Assembly (NCBI RefSeq): GCF_019320115.1
Contig: NC_089598.1
Location: forward strand, 79,610,570-79,674,569
Length of the DNA: 64,000 nt
Direction of reading: 5' to 3'
Source: Miscanthus floridulus
Lineage: Eukaryota; Streptophyta; Magnoliopsida; Poales; Poaceae
The notes under the pieces were generated by a model. That model was not told the DNA's origin. It saw only the letters and a program-made list of their open reading frames with translations, and did not search any database. The position numbers and the translations under genes are program-made. Of the stretch, positions 1 to 11,117 are shown piece after piece; the first letter of the stretch is position 1, and every line of letters begins with the position of its first letter.

Positions 1-283
1 CAAATCCTCCAGTGCTAGTTCCACCTCAACACGGGAAGCCTTTCAGGTTGTATTTGTCAACTGATGATACGTTATCGGTTCAGCTCTTATTCAAGAATTT
101 GAAGGGAAAGAACGTGTTATTTATTATTTGAGCAGAAGATTAGTGGATGCTGAGACAAGGTATTCGGCCATCGAAAAATTATGTCTGTGTTTATACTTTT
201 CTTGTGTCAAATTAAGACATTATTTGTTATCTGCCGAATGTACGGTCATATGCAAGACGACGTAGTCAAGTACTGCTGTCAAT
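1..283 (+). mobile_element. Fragment of Tat-type Ty3/Gypsy pol (RT-RNase H connection)
   Basis: This stretch aligns almost base for base with 23403-23685, inside the pol gene of the full-length Gypsy element further along the window. It covers the C-terminal part of the RT and the degenerate RNase H domain. Differences seen by eye are a few substitutions plus small deletions (near 70, 257 and 272) that break the frame. The similarity stops at about 283 in mid-pol, not at an LTR end, and is joined directly to a cytokinin dehydrogenase exon. It is therefore a truncated copy, and the left part of the element lies outside the window. Confidence 0.9.
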
Positions 284-754
284 GGGACGTCGAACCATAG
301 CTGCTCGCCGCCGACGTCCGCCCACAGCTCGTGGGTGGACACATTCATGCGGCTGCGACCATCAACACGGTGATCATGGCCGACTGCCGAGCGAGCGCAT
401 GTCGACGACGACGACGCCTGGGGCGAGGGCTTGCCCTCGAGCTGAGTGCCCTTGCCCGCGTGGCGCCACTGTGAAGGGCTTTGGGTGGGAGAGTGAGGAC
501 AGGATTAGGACGGCAATGTCTTTGGGTGAGGTCGGATGGAGTACCCCGTTTGGGATAGCTTCCACAATGTGGCCAAAGTCCATAGAGGCCTTCATGGTTG
601 AGTTGCGGTCTGTGCGGATTTTTGACACAACGTCTAAGGCGAAGATGTCATCATCTGGGAAGGCGCCGGCTTCGGCAAGCATATAGAAATGGCTGATGGT
701 GGAGAGGAAGCTGGTGACAATGAGAAATGAAGCTAGATAAACCCTTTCAGACAT
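284..754 (-). pseudogene. Truncated cytokinin dehydrogenase (CKX) exon 1
   Basis: Reading from an ATG at 754 down, the protein begins MSERVYLASFLIVTSF, a hydrophobic secretion signal. It continues with the FAD-binding features of cytokinin oxidase/dehydrogenases: DFGHIVEA, VLHPTSPKDIA, then RGQGHSARGQA around 445-480, where the family has a GxGHS motif whose His carries FAD covalently, and VVVDMRSLG. A +1 frameshift near 379 ends this frame. In the next frame the family match resumes (HDHRVDG, ELWADVGGEQLWFDV) until about 284, where it joins a retrotransposon pol fragment. These enzymes degrade cytokinins. Only about 155 codons of a roughly 530-residue protein remain, and substrate-binding and C-terminal exons are absent. 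It is most likely a dead gene fragment. The frameshift could in principle be a sequence error, but the truncation is clear. Confidence 0.85.
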
Positions 755-2133
755 GTTGTTGCAAAGAGTTGGAATGGAAGCTGGGTGGCTGGAGTTTGCT
801 AATTGCATTAGAGATCCTTGTGTGTGTCCTAATGTCATGGAGCCCTACACATTTATAGTTGAAGAGTTAGAGTGTTCTAGTTCAGTTAATTAGTTCTCGC
901 TTTGAAAATGCAGAGGGTTGACATCGTCCAAAACAAACAACAATGCTGAAACTAAAACTTGGTCAATGCCAACTGGTTTGACTCTTCAGGAGACCTCGAT
1001 GATGATTGGGTCTATACAAAATCATAATACATTCTTGACTTCTGCGGGCCTTCAACTAATTAATAAGAGGGCACTAAGGCCCAAATGTATTTTATGAAAC
1101 ATGAGATACAAATAGAAAATGGATGTTTGGGGGTGTTGGGAGCAAAGTTTCAGGGGATATCATTAAGCGTGGTTCATGGTAGTAATTATCAACCATTTGA
1201 TGGTTTCAAACCAAATATCCTAGTCAACTTGTTTGAAAAGTGTGAACAATAAAAAAAATTCATCAGAAGTTTCAATCTTCCAAAATGTAAATTACTTGTA
1301 ACTACTAACTAGTCCATCAACCAGTGCTTGGTGCTCTATACGGGATGGTAATTTAAGATAGAGATAAGTGTTCGGAATTCATGGATAAACTTATCTAGGG
1401 ACCATAGCTAATCAAAATAAATTATTTCCTCTCTAGTTGTTCATATTCTAACACAATAATCGTATACCTAGAAACAACCTTATTTTTTGCCCAATTGCAA
1501 TAAAATTTAGTTACCAATTACTAGATCTTTATATTTCTCTATCCATATTCATAGTTTCCCTTTGCACCTTGCCTCCACATGCATTTGACATGTGTTTAGT
1601 TAATATCTTAGCTTGACGTGTATATCTTGTGGGTTTGTTTTCCTGTATTAACAATAGTAGAAGTGCATAATTTAGATGTATGTATATAGGTACTTTAGAA
1701 TTTATGTTATAATACAACTACAGACCATTTAGATGCAAATATAGAAAATTAGATTATTTTTCATTATGGTACAGATGGGTTGCTTTAAGTTGTTTTTAAT
1801 AATGGAAGGTATGACTAGTTAGAGGCAAATTAGGGTTACTTCGGAATATTTTCTAAAATAGTATGGTTGGCGATTTAGATGAACATTTTATGGAAGGGGA
1901 GGGGTTTGGGATGTCCTTTAGATTTGTTTTTTTTTATAATGGCATCGGTGGATAAAGTTAGACAAGTTCACAGTATTTCTTTTTATTATATTTTCAATGG
2001 CATATGCTGGGATCTACATGGAGGTTTAAGGGATACTTTAGAATAAACTTTTCATAATGACTTAGGCAGGTAACTTTTGGTAGAACTGAATAGACCTAAT
2101 GGATGTTGCTATTGATAATTATCAGAGTCTACC
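755..2133. other. AT-rich intergenic DNA upstream of the CKX fragment
   Basis: This would be the 5' flank of the minus-strand CKX fragment. No convincing gene is seen. Short open frames, such as 1529-1717 on the minus strand, have no recognisable composition or motif. It contains AT-rich sequence and homopolymer runs only. Confidence 0.6.
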
Positions 2134-3052
2134 TGTCGGGGTTATGATACCTCGGGTATCTCAAGACACCGATTAGTTAGCCACTCAGATGGCCCACGAC
2201 AAACAAGCTAGTACAAGCCTAAACAACCGAGGCCCAACTGAGCTATGAAGGCCTGGGCCAAGTGCTGAGAAAGGGAGTCGGCCACGACCTCTTCCCTCTC
2301 CCTTCACCACACACTGCCTAGCTCCGCACGACCTCTCCTCTGTCCCGACCTCGGAAGGAACGGGGAGAGGTCGAGCCCCACCAAGTACGCCGGCTCTGAC
2401 CAGGAGACAATGACGAAGACCACGGCGGGGCTCGACCTCTCCCGGTAGTGTTTCGCTAGCCGTCCTTGTACGACGCCCCCGAGAGACCAGGAGACAATGA
2501 CGAAAGCCATGGGCGAGACCACGTCGCACAAGGACGGCTGGCGAAATACCACCGTGTCAACAGTGCCATCACGGCTGGCACTGTAGCACCATGCCCCCAT
2601 GTCGCGACGTGGGCACAAGACCATGACGACAACCACGTTCGGACGCATGCTGATACCAAGACAAGACGGCCTTTCTTGCAAGCCAAGATAGCTAGTTTCC
2701 CCTCCCTCGGCTCACGACCGTCCGGTCGGGAGAACCTAACTCTTTGTACGTGGCTTGGCCCCGGGCTCTATATAAGGGCAACCAGGGCACCCTTCCAAGG
2801 GGAGGGACTCTCGAGACTTCATTCGGGCAGTCCCTCTCCACTCTCCTACCTCTTCCACTCTTCTTGCATACCCCGTTGTAAGAACTTCAGAGCATTGAAC
2901 CGAGGAACACGCAGTCGATTCATCTCTGACACTGGACGTAGAGCTCTGGCCTGAACCAGTATAATTCCTTGTGCCTTTGGATGCTACAATCGTTTTCCTG
3001 GAGCAGCGCGACATTCGTATAAATTCACTCGTCGGGTGATAAAACACCGACA
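2134..3052 (+). mobile_element. Solo LTR with 5-bp target-site duplication
   Basis: The element starts TGTCGG and ends CCGACA, a 6-bp terminal inverted repeat of the TG...CA type. It is flanked on both sides by CTACC (2129-2133 and 3053-3057), so the boundaries are firm. A TATA-like box TATATAAG lies at 2769-2776, which suggests plus orientation. No primer-binding site, polypurine tract or internal coding region follows, so this is a solo LTR of 919 bp left by LTR-LTR recombination. The many GC-rich open frames inside it on both strands do not look like genes. The family (Gypsy or Copia) is not assigned. Confidence 0.88.
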
Positions 3053-3057
3053 CTACC

Positions 3058-3600
3058 AAATCAATAGCCGGATGTTTCTAATTTTTATAGAATTTTTAGG
3101 ATTTATTTTTTTAGCATGCCTCATGAGGATTAACATATAGACTCAAAAAAGAGTCTTTAGCTAATCATAGTAATATTACGCATGTATAAAAAATGGCAAT
3201 AATATATTACAAACTAATATGAACCAGGTCGCATCTTGCTATTCTTATCATATGCCAGAGTACTTTATTAACACTATAGGCGTTTCATTTTTATTCCTAG
3301 TTATTACCCTATCAAAAGAAAAGAATGATTTACTATTAAACAGATAAATTTGTACCCTCTACTTCATAGACCTATATTATAATACAAGATGGATTGTCAA
3401 ATTCATAGTTTGCAGAGGATACCATTATATTTATGGACCATGAGTTTGATCAGGCGAGGAATATTAAACTACTCTTTTGCACATTTGAACAATTATCAGT
3501 TTTTAAAATTAACATTTATATAAAAAGTAAGCGACGGTAGCAAAATTTTTGGCTTTGGTTCCCTTAAATGTTTGTTTTAGAAGAGCACTAATTCAAAATA
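3058..3600. other. AT-rich intergenic DNA
   Basis: No gene, RNA or clear repeat was recognised in this stretch between the solo LTR and the LINE remnant. Confidence 0.5.
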
Positions 3601-3609
3601 AACTCCGAG

Positions 3610-4060
3610 ACAAAACAGATTATTGTTGTAAGAGTGTCTAATGTTAATACCAATGAAGGTTTAGACATGTTCGTTTGGAGTTTACAAAACAATAGACGTT
3701 TTTTGATTAATTCAATGTACAACTTTCTTGTCAATAATGGAGTTAAGGTTTCACTGAAAATTTGGCATGTGAAGTTACCAACAAAGATTAAGATTTTCTT
3801 GCGGTACCTAAAAAGGGGATCATTCTAACCAAAGATAACTTAGCAGGTGGGATTAGAATGGAAGTACGTTTTCTTGTTATTGTGGCAAACCGGAAACAAT
3901 CAAACATATTTTTTTATTGTTATTATGCCAATTTCCTATAGCGTGCTGTCCATGTATTTTTCTCGGTGTCCCTCTTCCTACTAATGTTTAATATTTATCC
4001 ACTTACATGGTCAAAATTGGAATGACAGAAACAAAGTATTTTATTATTGGCAAGGCTACA
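3610..4060 (+). pseudogene. LINE (non-LTR retrotransposon) C-terminal zinc-binding remnant
   Basis: The frame at 3634-3828 reads like the zf-RVT region found after the reverse transcriptase of plant LINEs: NNRRFLINSMYNFLVNNGV followed by KIWHVKLPTKIKIFLRYLKRG. After a frameshift the characteristic continuation is visible in other frames: LTKDNLAG, then a Cys/His block CYCGKPETIKHIFF near 3870-3930. No RT or endonuclease domain remains. It is a 5'-truncated, decayed remnant. The family call rests on motif recognition only. Confidence 0.7.
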
Positions 4061-4192
4061 ACTATTTGTTAATCTATTTATCTTACAAGGAATGACTCTG
4101 TGTTCAACAATTGCCAATCAAAAACCTTTTTGCAGGTACCATTCACTCATTCAGGATAATCCAGTACACTGTCACTGCTGGAAAACTGTACT

Positions 4193-4660
4193 TTGTCGAG
4201 TGCCTGAGACTTTGCCGAGTGCTTTTTATCGGGACACTCGGCAAAGAAAAATTTTGCCGAGTGCCGCACTCGGCAAAATAAAGCACTCGGCAAAGCCTGG
4301 CTCTCGGCAAATCTAGGCTTTGCCGAGTGCCGCGGCACTCGGCAAAAGTCCCACTCGGCAAAAGGTGGCCGGCCCGTGACGGCGGGCATCTGCCGTCAGA
4401 CTTTGCCGAGTGCCTAACGGATGGCACTCGGCAAAAAAAATTTTATTATTTTTAAAAACTTATTTTGCCGAGTGTAAACCTTGGGCACTCGGCAAAAATT
4501 TTTTTTTAATTTTTTAAAACTTATTTTGCCGAGTGCCAGCGTCAGGCACTCGGCAAAAAAAAATTATTTTTGAAAATCAGCTTTGCCGAGTGCCTTCTGG
4601 GCCGGCACTCGGCAAAGCCCACTTTGCCGAGTGCCCCCCCCATGGCACTCAGCAAAATTT
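4193..4660. repeat. CACTA 5' subterminal repeats (TTTGCCGAGTGCC)
   Basis: More than fifteen copies of a 12-14 bp motif, TTTGCCGAGTG or its complement CACTCGGCAAA, occur as short inverted pairs separated by 10-20 bp spacers and AT-rich linkers. Each pair can form a small hairpin. Such arrays are the expected cis-acting binding sites for the element's own TNPA-like protein. Part of the array (from about 4440) also belongs to the large palindrome. Confidence 0.9.
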
Positions 4661-5755
4661 TTTTTTTTGATTTTGGGCCCAAATTTTTGTCTGTGGCCTT
4701 GTGACAGTATTTAAAACTCTATTTTAAAATTTGGAGCAATTTTGACTTTTTTTGATATATTTCATTAGTTTATTTCCTTTCATCTAATTGTTTGGGATAT
4801 TTCAAATTTAAACTGCAGGTACATGGAATAATGGACTTTGGTCATCCAAAAATTGATACTCATGATATTTAGGGTATGTTTAGGCCGTATCCAGAAAGTC
4901 ACATGAAATCTCGAGTATCTCGTTGACGTAACATGTCGAGGTACTTGCCGGAAATGTGATTTTAAATTATATAAAATGCAAACAAAGTCCGAAAATCATG
5001 AAACTTGTCGAGGCGTCGTGTTATCACATGTGGAGGCTGTGGTAAAAAATTTTAAAGGTTTCGAGCAAATTGTGACGTCGGATGCCAAAAACCCAGACAT
5101 CTTCTGGGTTTTTGGCATCCGACGTCACAATTTGCTCGAAACCTTTAAAATTTTTTACCACAGCCTCCACATGTGATAACACGACGCCTCGACAAGTTTC
5201 ATGATTTTTGGACTTCGTTTGTATTTTATATAATTTAAAATCACATTTCCGGCAAGTACCTCGACATGTTACGTCAACGAGATACTCGAGATTTCATGTG
5301 ACTTTCTGGATACAGCCTAAACATACCCTAAATATCGTGAGTATCAATTTTTGGATGACCAAAGTCCATTATTCCATATACCTGTAGTTTAAATTTGAAA
5401 TATCCCAAACAATTAGACGAAACGAAATAAACTAATGAAATATATCAAAAAAAGTCAAAATTGCCCCAAATTTTAAAATAGAGTTTTAAATACTGTCACA
5501 AGGCCACAGAAAAAAATTTGGGCCCAAAATCAAAAAAAAAATTGCCGAGTGCCATGGGGGGCACTCGGCAAAGTGGGCTTTGCCGAGTGCCGGCCCAGAA
5601 GGCACTCGGCAAAGCTGATTTTCAAAAATAAATTTTTTTTTTGCCGAGTGCCTGACACTGGCACTCGGCAAAATAAGTTTTAAAAAATTAAAAAAAAAAT
5701 TTTACCGAGTGCTCAAGGGGCTTACACTTGGCAAAATTTTTTTTTAAATAAAATT
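4440..5755. repeat. Giant palindrome inside the CACTA 5' end
   Basis: The left arm (about 4440-5097) is repeated in reverse complement as the right arm (5103-5755), with only a 5-base spacer CATCT at 5098-5102. The arms include three or four subterminal repeat pairs and about 450 bp of unique AT-rich DNA. By eye the arms are about 95% identical, with mismatches more frequent toward the outer ends. A transcript through it would fold into a hairpin of about 650 bp. The open frame at 4976-5176 is produced by the palindrome and is not a gene. Confidence 0.92.
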
Positions 5756-5789
5756 GCCGGCCCAAAATCCCCCCCCCCACCCCTAGTAC

Positions 5790-6400
5790 CCTAGCCGCCT
5801 GCTCTGTCCCGACGCCCGCCGCGCCTCCCCTGCCGGCCAGCGCCGCCCCCGCCCCCAAGCAGCCCCCAGCCCGGCCGCGCGGCTCCCCAACGCGCCCACG
5901 CCGGCGAGACCGTGCCCCCGGGCACCCTGACGCCCGCCGCGCCTCCCCTGCCGGCCAGCGCCGCCAGTGCCGCTCCACCGCGCCACCGGCGAGCCCCCGC
6001 CACCGCGTGCCCCCTCCCCCGAGCACCCCCCAGCCCGGCCGCGCGGCTCCCCGGCGCGCCCACGCCGGCGAGACCCCGCCCCCGAGCACCCCCCAGCCCC
6101 GCGCGCGGCTCCCCGGCGCGCCACGCCGGCGAGACCCCGCCACCGCGCGCCCCCGCCCCCGAGGACCCCCCAGCCCCGCCGCGCCGCCCAGCCGCGCGGC
6201 TCCCCGGCGCGCCCACGCCGGCAAGCCCCCGCCAGAGCGCGCCCCCGCCCCCAAGCACCCCCATCCAGCCGTGCGGCTCCCCGACGCGCCCACGCCGGCG
6301 AGCCCCCACCACCGCACGCCCCCACCCCCGAGTACCCCCCAGCCGGCCACGCCACCGCCATCAGCGCTGCCCGCCGCCGCCGTCCGCGCGTGCTGCCACC
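5790..6400. repeat. GC-rich minisatellite in the CACTA leader
   Basis: Imperfect tandem units of roughly 60-75 bp share the core CCGCGCGGCTCCCCGGCGCG followed by CCCACGCCGGCGAG. At least six recur between about 5870 and 6310. The region is almost entirely G+C and gives long open frames on both strands (up to 348 codons) made of low-complexity Pro/Ala/Arg or Gly/Ala/Arg. It lies upstream of the transposase start, so it is probably promoter or untranslated leader. Confidence 0.85.
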
Positions 6401-6464
6401 GCCGGCGCGCGCGGCTATCCTCCCCTGCACGCGCCATCCCCGCGCGCCCCTGCTCTTGCCGCCG

Positions 6465-6665
6465 GCTTGGAAGAAGGAGGAGGAAGCAGCAGTAAGGAGA
6501 AGAAGGAAGAAGAAGGAAGAAAAAAGAAGAGAAAGAAAGAAAAGGAAAAGGAAGAAAAGGAGAAGGAAAAAAGAGAAGAAAAAGGAAGAAGGAGGAGGAG
6601 AGGAAGGAGGAGGAGAAGGGGAGAGGGGGAGGAAGCCGAGGTAGAGGGGAGGAGGAGGTGCCTCG
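6465..6665 (+). repeat. Polypurine tract (GAA/GGA-rich)
   Basis: About 190 bases are almost pure A/G on the plus strand, grading from AAG-rich to GGA-rich. Such mirror-like purine tracts can adopt triplex (H-DNA) structures. It lies between the minisatellite and the transposase leader introns. Confidence 0.8.
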
Positions 6666-6754
6666 GCCGTCTTCTCCATGTGCCCGTCCCGCCGACGCCC
6701 CTACCGTCACCGAACCGCCTACGAGCGTGGGCAAGGTATATCCACCCTTTCTCC

Positions 6755-6925
6755 GTTTGTCGGCCTTCGTGCCGTTGTGATGTCGGCCTTCGTGCCGCTG
6801 TTCTTATCGGCCTTCGTGCCGTTTGTGATTGTCAGCCTTCGTGCCGTTGTTTTTTGTAGGTTTTGGAAACCTCCCCGTGCAAGGGAGGTGCTGCCGAAAT
6901 TTTGAACTTATAGTGTCATGTTTCT
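6755..6925 (+). repeat. Short tandem repeat plus hairpin cassette, 5' copy
   Basis: Units of about 24 bp built on CGGCCTTCGTGCCGTTGTGAT run from about 6760 to 6850. They are followed by a hairpin (arms 6869-6876 and 6882-6889, one mismatch) and the tail GGTGCTGCCGAAATTTT, then a splice-acceptor-like TTCTTTTGCAG. The same arrangement recurs at 13195-13400 near the 3' end of the element. It lies in what is probably a leader intron. Confidence 0.8.
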
Positions 6926-7515
6926 TCTTTTGCAGAGCAGGACCTATCGGAGGTGACCCGGAGGTCCCCGATCGTTTTTGTCGGCGTCGCGGGTCTGCCT
7001 GCACTGCGTCGCCTCGCCACTGCGTCGACTCGCCACTGCCTCGCTAGCCTGACTTCACCGACACCCTAGGTATAAATCATCTCTTTTTCCACTTGTCTAT
7101 CGTCGTAGATCGGTGTAGCCTAGTTAGGCGTCTCCCATCCGAAAGAGATATCTTTGGAGGTATGCAGATCTTTGCATATCTGCGAGCATTTCTGTTTCGG
7201 ATTGTCCATGTTTTTTGGACAGCCCGCGGATGCATAGATAGGTTAGTTTCCATGGTCCGCTCTGGTCCGAGACGGTGTTTCAGCATCACCCCCTGTTGTT
7301 CTCCGGATACACACTCTCCCTTGCAGGACGTGTATTGAGAGAACAGCAGGGAGGTGCTGTCGAAATTCCGTCTCGGATAGGAGCGAAGCATGGAAACTAA
7401 CCTCATCTACGGATCCACGGGTGGGATTAGGACCTATCCTCACCTATTAGAGAGTAGGGACACCGCGTAGATGCAATTGATGGTGACTCATATGTGCTGA
7501 TACGTCTGTTAAAGG

Positions 7516-10500
7516 ATGGAGGACCATGAGTGGATGTACACGCTCCAGAGAGACGAGCACGATTACGACTTGCTGTTTATAGTCAAGGTCGAAGAATTCT
7601 TACAGCATGCATTTGGTGAGAGTGCCGGAGGCCATTCTCTAGTGGTTTGTCCGTGCAGCGGTTGTGACAACAGAAGAAGGAAAGATAGGTTAACCATGGG
7701 TAAACATATTGTGAAGTTTGGATTTACTCCGGGCTACCACCGGTGGATCCACCATGGTGAAGCCAATCGTATCAGGGAGGAGGTGGTGAGACCACGGCTT
7801 GAGGCTTTCGATGATGATGCCGGGGTAGCAGACATGCTGGATGACACGCACCAAGCTCAGTTCGCTGAAGGACGTGACAAGGAGGAGATGGAGGCTACCG
7901 CAGATGCCTTCTACCTGATGTTAGACTCGGCACAGAGACCCCTTCATGATCATACTAATGTTTCTCAGCTGGACGCCATTGGTCGCATAATGGGGTTGAA
8001 GGCCGAGTTAAACCTAAGTTGAGAAGGCTTCGACAAGATGGTGGCCGTGTGGAGCGATATGCTACTGAAGACACACATTATGCCGAAGAACTTGTACAAG
8101 TCAGAGAAGCTTCTTCTTGCACTTAAGATGCCGTATGACAAGATACATGTGTGTCCGAAGGGGTGCGTTTTATTTAGGAAAGAACACGCAGATGCAAAGT
8201 ACTGCCCGAAGTGTAAATCCTCCAGGTACGTGGAGGTAGACTCAGGCGATGGCCAGAAGAGGCAGCTTAAGATCCCCATGAGAGTCCTACGACACCTTCC
8301 GTTCCTGCCGAGGCTCCAACGGCTATTCATGACCGAGGAATCCACGAAACAGATGACATGGCACAAAAACGGCACATAATACAATCCTGAGAAGATGGTA
8401 CATCCATCCGATGCTGATGCATGGAAGTACTTCAATTCGCGGCATCCTCTCAAAGCAGAGGAGGCTCGTAATGTACATGTCGCGCTGGCAACAGATGGGT
8501 TCAATCCATATGGCATGATGGCTGCACCATACACATGTTGGCCCGTGTTTGTCATCCCCCTCAATCTCCCCCCCCCCCCCCGGTGTCTCCTTTCAACGAC
8601 ATATCGTGTTCCTGTCATTGATAATCCCTGGACACCCGGGGAGTAATATGGGTGTCTTCATGGAGCCTGCGATAGATGAGTTGATCGATGCTTGGGTCAA
8701 AGGGGTGTGGACATACGACCGAGCTATGAAGACTAGCTTCAAAATGCACGTCTGGTACCACTACTCCCTGCATGACTTCCTGGCGTACGGGTTAATGTGC
8801 GCCTGGTGTGTTCAGGGGAAGTTCCCATGCCCAATATGCAAGGAAGCTGTGAGGTTCATATGGATGAAGAAGGGTGGCAAGTATTCGTCGTTCGACAAAC
8901 ATCGTCAATTCCTCCCTCTTGACCATCCATTCAGAGAAGATGTCAAGAGCTTTATGAAAGGTGTCAAAGCGATGGACCCTAGACCGCACTTGAGGACTGG
9001 GGCGGAGGTTCGTGCTCAGATAGATGCTCTCATGCCCAACGAAGATGGTGGTTTCGTGGGATATGGTGAGCAACATATGTGGACTCATAAGTCCGGCTTG
9101 ACGAGGCTCCCCTATTTCGATGACCTCCTACTGCCCCATAACATTGATGTCATGCACACTGAAAAGAATATCACCGAGGCACTTTGGGCAACGCTCATGG
9201 ACACTGACAAGTCTAAGGACAACCCTAAGGCTAGAGTGGACCTAGCGACGTTGTGCGATAGGCCAAACCTAGAGATGCGGCCTCCTACAACAGGAAAGCA
9301 GTGGAGAAGGCCTAGGGCCCCCTATGTCTTGAAAATCGATCAAAGGAGGGAAGTACTTCGATGGATCAAGAATTTAATGTACCCTGATGGGTATGTAGCG
9401 AATTTGAGCAGGGGAGTGAACTTAGAGACTCTGCGAGTCAACGGGATGAAGAGTCATGACTACCACATATGGATTGAGCGCATACTTCCGTCGATGGTTC
9501 GAGGCTATGTCCCTGAGCATGTCTGGCTAGTGCTGGCAAAGTTGAGCTACTTCTTTCACCAGCTTTGTGCCAAGGAGCTATCTTCGACCATCATTACAGA
9601 ATTGGAAACTATGGCACCTGAGTTGGTCTGTGAGCTTGAGAAGATCTTTCCACCTAGCTTCTTCTTGCCGATGCAGCATCTAATTGTGCACCTCCCGACC
9701 GAGGCACGGTTGGGGGGGCCCGTGCAGGCCCGTTGGTGCTATCCAATCAAGCGATGTCTAAAGACTCTTCGCAAGAAATGTACAAATAAAGCCAGAATTG
9801 AGGCTTCCATTGCAGAGGCAAGCATTCGGGAGGAGGTTGCAAACTTCACGACATCCTACTACAAGCCGAACCTTCCTAGCAAGCATAATCCACCCCCTCG
9901 TTATAATGCTGGCGAAGTTGAATCGACCCTCAGCCTTTTCAAATGCCAACTAGGCAGCGCAAGTGGATTGACCCCCAAGAGATTGGATCCAGAAGAGTGG
10001 CGCAGAATCACGCTATATGTGTTCACCAACCTTGTCAAGGTTGCGCCATTCATTAAGTAAGTTCTCAACGAACTTGTTTCAATACGACGTCACTGTTCTG
10101 TATCGAACCCCATTGATTCTCTTTGGTATAGGGAATTTGTTCGTCAAGAGTGGCATCAATCAAGGGATCCTACCTCGCACGAACATGATACCCTTCTTTC
10201 AGAGGGTGCGGGAGCTGGGAGGCCTGATTTTATTTCTTGGTTCAAACAAAAGGTCGTACATTCGTCGATATTCCTTACTAGCTTGTACGTTCCAATAGTA
10301 TAACGATGTATCATGCTTGAGCTTGCAGGCGCAAACCAATGCGTCCATGAGTGACGAGTTGAGACAGGTTGCAAACGGCTTCAAGTTAAGGGTGAAGTCA
10401 TATACCGGTTATGATGTGAACGGATATCGCTTCCACACGTCAAGACACGAGCAGACTTGGCCTGATCGGAAAACCACCAACAGCCAAGTTTTTACGCCGG

Positions 10501-11117
10501 GCACTAATGACGTCGAATACTACAGAATAATTGAGGAGATCTATGAACTTGAATATGAGGGTCGGGTACCTCTTACTCCTGTCATATTCAAGTGCCACTG
10601 GTTTGATCCTGCACGAACGAGACGGACCCCTCATCTTGGGCTAGTCGAGATTAGGCATCATTCCGTCTATAAAGAAAAAGATGTCTATATTGTGGCTCAA
10701 CAGGCTGTGCAGGTGTATCATACGCCATATGCGTGCCAAGACAAAGACCATCTTAAGGGTTGGTCTATTGTGCACCAGGTATCTTCGCACGGTAAACTAC
10801 CTGTTCCAAACAATGAAGATTACACCTTCGATACAAACACATATGATGGAGAGTTCTATCAAGCAGATGAGCTACAAGGGAGCTTTGAGATAGTCTTACC
10901 CGGTGTGACGACCGCCATGGAAGTAGACAATGAAATGGTTGATGACGAGGACCCTGGAGATGTAGTGCTAAATCTGAAGGACATTCAAATGCTTGAGCGA
11001 TTCCATTTAGGCAAAGACAATGAAGAAGACACAGAACCTTTGAATAGTTTTGCCCATTTGGACAATTTTGACAGTGATGATGAGACCTATGACCCCAATC
11101 ATGAAGATTATTCCTAA
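7516..11117 (+). pseudogene. TNP2-like CACTA transposase gene, disabled
   Basis: The start ATG at 7516 opens a transposase-associated domain (MEDHEWMYTL..., CPCSGC, YHRWIHHGE). The TNP2/Transposase_21 catalytic region follows (DKIHVCPKGCVLFR, CPKCKSSRYVE, ATDGFNPYGM, MEPAIDELIDAWVKGVWTYD, DVMHTEKNITEALWATLMD). Next come a DUF4218-like block (FFLPMQHLIVHL) and, after two introns, a DUF4216-like block (KCHWFDPARTRRTPHLGLV). Introns are 10057-10131 and 10253-10328, both with GT...AG ends that keep frame; the protein ends at 11117. Stops at 8020 (TGA) and 8377 (TAA) and a frameshift in a run of 14 C at 8568-8581 break the reading frame. Without them the product would be a typical DDE-type transposase of over 1,000 residues that binds element ends in the nucleus. 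Confidence 0.92.

Noticed and set aside
2185..3059. Six overlapping frames on both strands
   Set aside because: All lie inside the solo LTR delimited by CTACC duplications.
4193..4660. Regularly spaced repeats resembling a CRISPR array
   Set aside because: They are TTTGCCGAGTGCC subterminal repeats in both orientations with short variable spacers at the ends of a CACTA element in a plant genome.
4976..5176. 66-codon open frame
   Set aside because: It lies across the centre of the palindrome; both halves encode the same DNA inverted and no protein family is recognisable.
5688..6859. Long open frames (up to 348 codons) on both strands
   Set aside because: They arise from the GC-rich minisatellite and polypurine tract, exist on both strands in several frames, and encode only low-complexity Pro/Ala/Arg or Gly/Arg.
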